A DNA stretch of 41,283 bases from an uncultured Bacteroidota bacterium (GTDB lineage Bacteria > Bacteroidota > Bacteroidia > Chitinophagales > Chitinophagaceae), in the NCBI GenBank assembly GCA_903871575.1, contig CAIQHJ010000080.1, forward strand, positions 1 to 41,283. Reading direction: 5' to 3'. The notes under the pieces are model-generated. The model had not been told where the DNA came from and searched no databases. It saw nothing but the letters and a program-made list of their open reading frames with translations. Both the position numbers and the translations under genes were made by a program. This document shows positions 32,417 through 38,310 of the stretch, in pieces; the first letter of the stretch is position 1, and every line of letters starts with the position of its first letter.

Positions 32417-33310
32417 TTAATTAAAAACAATGCAGTAATCACCATATTGAACACGAATCCATTGTGCTACTTTCTCATCATTTTCTAAAAACTTTTGCGC
32501 ATATTTTAACACCACAAAATCTTTGTATTCTTCTGGTCTTATTTTTCTGAATTTGCGCTTGTACATAAATCCAATAATAGAACCCGAACCATATTCATTA
32601 TACAAATACACGGGCCTTCCTGTAATTTCATCGGTTGCTTTTGGCTTTATTGCCATGGTGGCTTCTTCCATTTTTGGTTTAACCATTTTTTTGATGGTTT
32701 TGATATGCAGCCATTCATTTCTTTGCTCCAATTCTGTAGAGGTTAACATTACTGCAGGTTTGATAACAACGGGAATGTATAGTGGGATGTTCACAATGTC
32801 TCCATAATACATACTTGTAGAGTCCAAGCATTTGTATTCATTTACAACTATTGGCGCAATTCTGTTATCGTATATCGGCATAGGAGCTTCTAAATTGATA
32901 ATCTGATTTTCTAGCTCCCGCTGGTAAAATCTATATTCATCTACTTCCTGAAAATAATCATTGAAGCTTACATCTTTGTACTCCAATTCCTGTATGGGCT
33001 TACTCGGATTTGCTTTTTTATCTTCGATGCTCAATTTTGATACTTCTTTTCTGATGACATAAAACATCTTTCTGGCTTTCTGCAGCTTGTCAAAAACTTC
33101 TTTTTTATCTGAAGCATTTCGCACCTCGTACGTATTGATTTTGGTATATGAACTGTTCTTGTCATAAAAGTCATACACCCTTAACGTATTGTTGTAAATA
33201 ATTAGACTGTCTTCCGCATCTGGACAATTCACGCGCTTACCAAAAATGTCGGTACATTGAGCATATGATGTGAACGACCACATCATGATGATGGTTAAAG
33301 TGAGTTTCAT
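32417..33310 (-). CDS. Hypothetical secreted protein (297 aa)
   Basis: Begins with a signal peptide (MKLTLTIIMMWSFTSYAQC, cleavage after YAQ). The mature protein is charged and mixed, with a lysine-rich helical middle (KKEVFDKLQKARKMFYVIRKEVSK near 69-92) and two cysteine-containing spots near the N-terminus. I do not recognise a family. It is a single-gene unit, with a terminator at 32368-32396 and a 175-bp upstream gap. Confidence 0.6.
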   Translation of the reverse strand: MKLTLTIIMMWSFTSYAQCTDIFGKRVNCPDAEDSLIIYNNTLRVYDFYDKNSSYTKINTYEVRNASDKKEVFDKLQKARKMFYVIRKEVSKLSIEDKKANPSKPIQELEYKDVSFNDYFQEVDEYRFYQRELENQIINLEAPMPIYDNRIAPIVVNEYKCLDSTSMYYGDIVNIPLYIPVVIKPAVMLTSTELEQRNEWLHIKTIKKMVKPKMEEATMAIKPKATDEITGRPVYLYNEYGSGSIIGFMYKRKFRKIRPEEYKDFVVLKYAQKFLENDEKVAQWIRVQYGDYCIVFN

Positions 33311-33360
33311 TTGGGTAGGTTTTACGGTTATATAACTGAAAAATAGAAATATTATTATCT

Positions 33361-33397
33361 AAATGCAAATATTTAATCGAAAAATATATTTGCATTT
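33361..33397. repeat. Perfect 12-bp inverted repeat
   Basis: AAATGCAAATAT at 33361-33372 and ATATTTGCATTT at 33386-33397 with a 13-base loop, lying between two minus-strand genes. It may be a weak terminator for the gene ending at 33486 or a regulatory site for the gene starting at 33310. It also contains TATATTTG on the plus strand with no gene to serve. Confidence 0.45.
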
Positions 33398-33485
33398 TTC
33401 TATTTTCTTGAACCAAAGCTAATGCGAATGGCGGTTTAATGCAAGAATGTAAAACACCGTTAACAATGATTGATGACGAAGCAAT

Positions 33486-33980
33486 TTATTCAACAACTTT
33501 TCTGAAAACAACTTTTTGTAAATTAGGAATGGTAAAATTGAAGATGTCGTTTTTTGCTTTTTTTATTTTGGAAGCGGAAGTCAACTCGTAATAAATCTCG
33601 TTGTTTTTCCAAGTATATACTGAAGAAAGTAAAAAGCCTGAAGTTTCAAATTGACAATACATGCTGCTGTCTGCATAATATTCCAACAACTCAATGCCAT
33701 CGCCTTCATCTACAATATATATACCCCTGCTGGCATCTTTAACCCGAAGAATATAATCTTTAACAACGGGCAGTTTAACCGATTTGTATACGGTCTTCCA
33801 TTGCCAAACACTGTCTTTGTAAAGGTTTTGAATCGTGAGTTCAACAGAAACAGTATCAGTAAGTTTACCCAATTTATAAATATGCATCAGTCCTTCCCAT
33901 TTTCCATTTTCAATGGGTATTGTTTGCGCAAATGAATGATTGCAGAAAAATATCAAAGCATTGAAAAAAAACGATTTCAT
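33486..33980 (-). CDS. Hypothetical secreted protein (164 aa)
   Basis: A signal peptide (MKSFFFNALIFFCNHSFAQ) precedes about 145 residues that look beta-rich, such as GKWEGLMHIYKLGKLTDTVSVELTIQNLYKDSVWQWKTVYKS. This resembles small lipocalin-like or GLPGLI-like beta proteins, though I cannot assign it. It starts 31 bp after the stop of the tolC-like gene on the same strand, so it could be the last gene of the efflux operon. Function unknown. Confidence 0.6.
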   Translation of the reverse strand: MKSFFFNALIFFCNHSFAQTIPIENGKWEGLMHIYKLGKLTDTVSVELTIQNLYKDSVWQWKTVYKSVKLPVVKDYILRVKDASRGIYIVDEGDGIELLEYYADSSMYCQFETSGFLLSSVYTWKNNEIYYELTSASKIKKAKNDIFNFTIPNLQKVVFRKVVE

Positions 33981-34011
33981 TTGAAAGGATGATTAATTAT
34001 TCAAATCAAAA

Positions 34012-35292
34012 TTAATTATTCCAATAATGAATACCTAACAATTTTACGTGTTCAATTTTTGCTATACACAATTGATATTCGTATTGCAATTGTGTTAATG
34101 CAATTTTCTGAACATTGGTGGCAGCAGCAATTAAATCAAGATATGTGGCCACTCCATTATGATATCTTGTGCTCGTAATGTCTTGTGCCATTTTGGTGGC
34201 AACAACCTGCCCCTTTATGTTTTCAATTCTTTCTTTGTTGGATTGAATGTCGAACTCAGTTTGCTGTAAATCTTTTTTGAAGGCTTCACTTAAACTCGTT
34301 TCGGCCAAAGTTTGTTGTTGGATAAAAGTTTGTTGCAACTTTAATTGTTGGTTGATTTTTCCAAAGTTATACAATGGAACTGCAACAGACACGCCGGCTA
34401 AATAGTTGAAACGAAGTGTATTGACTTCAGGCACAAAACCATTTCTAAATCCGGCTGCTGCATTCAAACTAATTTTTGGTTTGTTGTTGTTTTTTATGAT
34501 GGCTAATTCTTGCTGCGCCAAAGTAGTTTTGTCTTTTTGAATAAAAAAAACAGGATTTAAGGTTTGAGCCATTGACAATGATGATGGTGATGATTGACCA
34601 ATAAAATCAAACTGGTTTGTATTAACGGTGTTGATCCCTGAAGTATAAACCAATAAATTCAATTGCTTGTTGAGCAGGTTGATCAAATCTATTTTTTTAT
34701 TTTCTTCCAAGCCAATGCTCGCTTCGAGATTCAATACATCCAATTGAATCATGTCGCCACTTTTGAGTCTGTTTTCTACCCATCTTTTATTCTCCAAATA
34801 AAAACGAATCACACTGTCCTGAATGGCTATTGCTTTTCTGTAAAAAATGATGTTGTAAAAAATGGCTGCAACCTGATTCGCCAATTGACATTTAGCATAA
34901 TCAACCTGATCGTTGGCCAATTGAATATCAGTTTTTGCTTTAGCTATGTTTGCTTTCAATCTCCCAAAATCCACAATTGTATATCCACCTCCAATAGAAG
35001 CATTGATATTGTGAACTGGTGCAAATTGAATTTCATTTCCATTGATGGGGAAAGAAATTTTGGGCATGATATAGTTGTATGCTGTATTGAAGTTGATGTC
35101 TGGCGTTTTGGATAACAACGACCACTGCATTTTTTCTTTGGCAGATTGTACACCATTTTCCACTTCTTTAATGGAAGAAAAATATTGAAATGATTGATTG
35201 ATGATGGATTTCAATTCCGCATTGACAGTAACTTGTGCACTTGCAAAACTTACACTAAAGCAAGTCATTAAACCAAAGATTATTTTTTTCAT
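34012..35292 (-). CDS. TolC-family outer-membrane efflux protein
   Basis: A 426-residue exported protein with the signal peptide MKKIIFGLMTCFSVSFASAQ. Two long helical halves with TolC-type features are seen: VESRLKSG-like heptads (WVENRLKSGDMIQLDVLNLEASIG near 170-193) and TSTRYHNGVATYLDLIAAATNVQKI near 374-398, where the NG turn and following helix are diagnostic. It forms the outer-membrane channel of a tripartite exporter. It begins 16 bp after the EmrB-like gene and is co-oriented with the EmrA-like gene, so the three make one operon. Confidence 0.9.
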   Translation of the reverse strand: MKKIIFGLMTCFSVSFASAQVTVNAELKSIINQSFQYFSSIKEVENGVQSAKEKMQWSLLSKTPDINFNTAYNYIMPKISFPINGNEIQFAPVHNINASIGGGYTIVDFGRLKANIAKAKTDIQLANDQVDYAKCQLANQVAAIFYNIIFYRKAIAIQDSVIRFYLENKRWVENRLKSGDMIQLDVLNLEASIGLEENKKIDLINLLNKQLNLLVYTSGINTVNTNQFDFIGQSSPSSLSMAQTLNPVFFIQKDKTTLAQQELAIIKNNNKPKISLNAAAGFRNGFVPEVNTLRFNYLAGVSVAVPLYNFGKINQQLKLQQTFIQQQTLAETSLSEAFKKDLQQTEFDIQSNKERIENIKGQVVATKMAQDITSTRYHNGVATYLDLIAAATNVQKIALTQLQYEYQLCIAKIEHVKLLGIHYWNN

Positions 35293-35308
35293 GTCTAAAC
35301 ATTTTATT

Positions 35309-36892
35309 TTAGTGTGACTCCGATACGGCTTTCATTTGTGATGCAGTTTCTGCTGCTGACTTTTTCTTTACACGCAAGAAAAACACCAATGGCAATACGA
35401 GCAGAAAAAAGATGCCAATCAATCTAAATGAATCGAGGTAGCTGAGGTAATACGCTTGTTTGTCTACCGCATAATTGATAGAAGCATATGCTTTTGAAGT
35501 TGCACTAGCAACATCCCCTGTCTTGGCAATGATGCCTTGAGCAATGGTGTTTACCCGTTCATTGAGTTGAAATGAACCAGCTGGCATCGCACTAACCAAA
35601 TCGGTGCGATGTTGTGCATATCTACTAGCAACATAATTATTGGCAACGGCAATTCCAACTGCACCACCCAATTGTCGAACCATGTTATTGAGTGAAATTC
35701 CGGTAGGGTAATCCTTTGGCGCCAAACCCACAACAGCCTGATTAATCAATGGTAACTGACACATTGAAATTCCTACGGCACGAATCACCAGGATATAAAA
35801 AAAATCAGCTTTGCCAACATCCGGACTGATACCTGCGCTCATAAATGCATACACAGAAAACAGTATAAATCCAATAAAAATCAATGGCACTGGCGTTACA
35901 CCTTTGCTCATCATTTTTCCGATGATGGGCATCAATATCACCGCAGCCATCGTGGGTAGCAACAACGAATTTCCGGTTTCATATGCTGTAAATCCCAGTA
36001 CACGTTGTGCTAAAACAGGAAAAATAAATACCGAAGTAAAAAGCCCAAAGCCCGCTACAAATGTAAAGATGGTGGTGAATGCCAGGTTTTTATTTCCGAG
36101 CAAACGCAGGTTTACTGCAGGCTGTTTGATGTTGAGTTCGTACGCTACAAAACTAATTAAACCTACAACCGCAATGACACTGCAAATTCGGATGGATTCA
36201 CTGTTCAACCAATCCTCCGATTGACCTCTTTCCAATACGAATTGCAAACAACCAATTCCGGCCATCAACAAAAGAATACCTGTATAATCCACCTTGATGT
36301 TTGCCTTGTTTTTTCCTTCTCCCTCTTTCTTGTCTACAAAATAAAAAGTAAGCAAAGTAGCAATGATACCAATCGGAATGTTGATCATGAAAATCAAAGG
36401 CCAGGAAGAGTGGTCAATGATATAGCCACCTAATGTTGGTCCTAGCGTAGGCCCCAACACCAATCCCATCCCAAACATACCAGCTGCGATGGGTCGGTCT
36501 TTTGGTTCAAAAGCATCAAACAAAATAGATTGAGATGTTGAAAGCAATGCACCCCCGCCAATCCCTTGCACAAAACGCCAAATCACCAATTCGATAAGCG
36601 AATCCGACTGACCACACATATAAGATGCGATCGTAAAAATCACCATCGACACCAGATAATAATTTTTTCGGCCAAAATATTCTGCTAAAAAACCAGTTAA
36701 GGGAATGATGATTACATTGGCAATCGCATAGGCAGTAATTACCCAACTAATGTCTTCAATGTTAACACCCAAGCTACCACTCATTTCACTGAGCGCAACA
36801 TTCACAATAGATGTATCTACCAATTCCATTACTGCAGCGGTAACTGTAGTAAGCACTATTATTGCACGGGCAAATCCTTTGGGCGTGGGCAT
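35309..36892 (-). CDS. DHA2-family MFS drug exporter (EmrB-like)
   Basis: A 527-residue inner-membrane proton antiporter with 14 predicted membrane segments. Motifs include MELVDTSIVNVALSEMSGSLG at the N-terminus (DHA2 motif D1), GFLAEYFGRKNYY (motif A) and GLVLGPTLGPTLGGYII near 143-159 (antiporter motif C). With the EmrA-like adaptor and TolC-like channel it should export hydrophobic drugs, uncouplers or similar compounds. It lies 8 bp after the adaptor gene and 16 bp before the channel gene. The C-terminal tail is basic (LRVKKKSAAE). No regulator gene adjoins the operon. Confidence 0.92.
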   Translation of the reverse strand: MPTPKGFARAIIVLTTVTAAVMELVDTSIVNVALSEMSGSLGVNIEDISWVITAYAIANVIIIPLTGFLAEYFGRKNYYLVSMVIFTIASYMCGQSDSLIELVIWRFVQGIGGGALLSTSQSILFDAFEPKDRPIAAGMFGMGLVLGPTLGPTLGGYIIDHSSWPLIFMINIPIGIIATLLTFYFVDKKEGEGKNKANIKVDYTGILLLMAGIGCLQFVLERGQSEDWLNSESIRICSVIAVVGLISFVAYELNIKQPAVNLRLLGNKNLAFTTIFTFVAGFGLFTSVFIFPVLAQRVLGFTAYETGNSLLLPTMAAVILMPIIGKMMSKGVTPVPLIFIGFILFSVYAFMSAGISPDVGKADFFYILVIRAVGISMCQLPLINQAVVGLAPKDYPTGISLNNMVRQLGGAVGIAVANNYVASRYAQHRTDLVSAMPAGSFQLNERVNTIAQGIIAKTGDVASATSKAYASINYAVDKQAYYLSYLDSFRLIGIFFLLVLPLVFFLRVKKKSAAETASQMKAVSESH

Positions 36893-36900
36893 GAATGATA

Positions 36901-37938
36901 TTAATTTATAACAGCGCTAACAAAAACACTTAGTCCGGCTCTAAGCTTTGATTGGTATTTTTCTATTTCGTTGAGCTTAATTTTTACCGGAATGCGCTGG
37001 CTTACTTTTACAAAATTCCCACTTGCGTTATCAGCTGGTAACAAAGCAAATTTTGCACCCGTTGCATCGCTGATGCTTTCAATCGTTCCGGTAATTTTTT
37101 CATTAGGGAAAGCATCAATCCGGATGTCTACAACTTTACCCACAAATAAATTTTTAATTTGATCTTCTTTAAAATTAGCGGTCACCCAATATAGACTGTC
37201 ATTCACCACCGAAAACAATGGTGTTCCGGCTTGCACAAATTGGCCAATAGAAATGTTCTTCTTTCCAATTTTGCCCGATACGGGTGCATAAATTTTTGTA
37301 TAGGATAATTTCAATTTAATTTCTTCAATCTTCGTGCTTTTAAGATGTAAAACACTTTCGTATTTTTTTACCATCGACTCCAAAACGGGAATTTTACTTT
37401 GCGCAGCTTTTAAATCATTGAGCGCATTTTCGTATGTTTTTAAAGCAGATTGATAATTGAATTTACTTTCATCTAATTGTTTTTGTGTGATCGCTTGATC
37501 GGCAATTAGGTTTTTATTTCTTTCATACTCACTTGATGCCTGTTGCATTTTTACATTACAAATTTCAATATAGCCGCTGTTTACTTTCAAAGCAGTTGTT
37601 GCATTTTGAACAGATGCTTTTGCATTTAAAATATCTGCTTCCGTTTGAACAGAATCGGCTTCAACTTCTGCCAGCTGCGATTGCAATTCTGCATCATCCA
37701 ACGCCACTAAAAATTGATTTTTGTACACACTATCATAGTCTTGAACCATTAATGATTTAACATAACCTGCGGTGCGTGGTAATATAGGCGTAATTTGTGT
37801 TTCAATCTGCGCATTATCAGTTGTTTCGTGTGTAATGCTATAATGAATTTTTTGATAGCCAAAATAACCTGCTGTCAACAATACGATGGCAAATATGATG
37901 GGTTTGATGGGTGCTTTCTTTTTGGATGGCTCAGTCAT
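36901..37938 (-). CDS. HlyD/EmrA-type membrane-fusion protein
   Basis: A 345-residue periplasmic adaptor. A single membrane anchor (PIIFAIVLLTAGYFGYQKI) lies near residues 13-31, followed by a barrel strand (DNAQIETQITPILPRTAGYVKSLMV), a helical hairpin of about 110 residues (ADSVQTEADILNAKASVQNAT onward) and the second barrel half (IYAPVSGKIGKKNISIGQFVQAGTPLFSVV). It links the EmrB-like pump to the TolC-like channel and is the first gene of the operon. A -7-like box (minus strand TAGATTTC, 37958-37965) lies about 20 bp upstream, and a 5-bp-arm palindrome at 37985-38010 could be an operator. Confidence 0.92.
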   Translation of the reverse strand: MTEPSKKKAPIKPIIFAIVLLTAGYFGYQKIHYSITHETTDNAQIETQITPILPRTAGYVKSLMVQDYDSVYKNQFLVALDDAELQSQLAEVEADSVQTEADILNAKASVQNATTALKVNSGYIEICNVKMQQASSEYERNKNLIADQAITQKQLDESKFNYQSALKTYENALNDLKAAQSKIPVLESMVKKYESVLHLKSTKIEEIKLKLSYTKIYAPVSGKIGKKNISIGQFVQAGTPLFSVVNDSLYWVTANFKEDQIKNLFVGKVVDIRIDAFPNEKITGTIESISDATGAKFALLPADNASGNFVKVSQRIPVKIKLNEIEKYQSKLRAGLSVFVSAVIN

Positions 37939-38181
37939 TTTTTTTGGAGTTGTGTTTGAAATCTACAATTAGAAAATGTAAGAACTACATTAAACTGATT
38001 TGGTTTGTAGAATTAAAATATATTTTCGTTATGCAAAACTATGGCTTAAATATTTGAAAATCATCCAAATAAATATTTTGCAAGCTAAAAAATATACGAA
38101 TTCAAAAAGACAACGAAAATATAATAATCAATATATGGTTGTTTTTTACGAATTGGCCTAACTTTTGCCTTTGGATGCATC

Positions 38182-38205
38182 CCCATGACACTGTCGTGGG
38201 TTTTT
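38182..38205 (+). promoter_or_regulatory. Leader hairpin with T run before the adhesin gene
   Basis: CCCATGAC at 38182-38189 pairs with GTCGTGGG at 38193-38200 (one T-G pair, 3-base loop), followed by TTTTT at 38201-38205. It lies just after the presumed transcription start of the adhesin gene and about 106 nt before its start codon, so it could be an attenuator or a protective 5' structure. Function is inference. Confidence 0.35.
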
Positions 38206-38269
38206 AATCCCCCCCGAAAGAAAAAATTGCATTTGAAATTCTTGTAAAAAGCAGTTGACGTTTAATAAA

Positions 38270-38302
38270 ATGAAAACGCTAATTGGTTTGTATATTCAAT
38301 AA
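38270..38302 (+). CDS. Possible 10-residue upstream ORF (leader peptide)
   Basis: ATG at 38270 opens MKTLIGLYIQ and stops at 38302, 8 bp before the TTG start of the adhesin gene, in another frame. It may be a chance ORF, or may feed ribosomes to the weak TTG start by translational coupling. Low confidence. Confidence 0.25.
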   Translation: MKTLIGLYIQ

Positions 38303-38310
38303 ACAACATT

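Larger units (their letters stand above)
37939..38310. other. Intergenic region between efflux operon and adhesin gene
   Basis: Holds the efflux promoter near 37958, an imperfect palindrome CTACA...TGTAG at 37985-38010, a probable adhesin promoter (TAACTTTTG near 38160, -7-like with one extra base, and TTG about 17 bp upstream), a hairpin at 38182-38200 with a T run, and a 10-codon ORF at 38270-38302. No other gene is supported here. Confidence 0.4.

Noticed and set aside
35811-36224. Plus-strand ORF of 137 codons
   Set aside because: Antisense of the EmrB-like transporter gene, without start signals.
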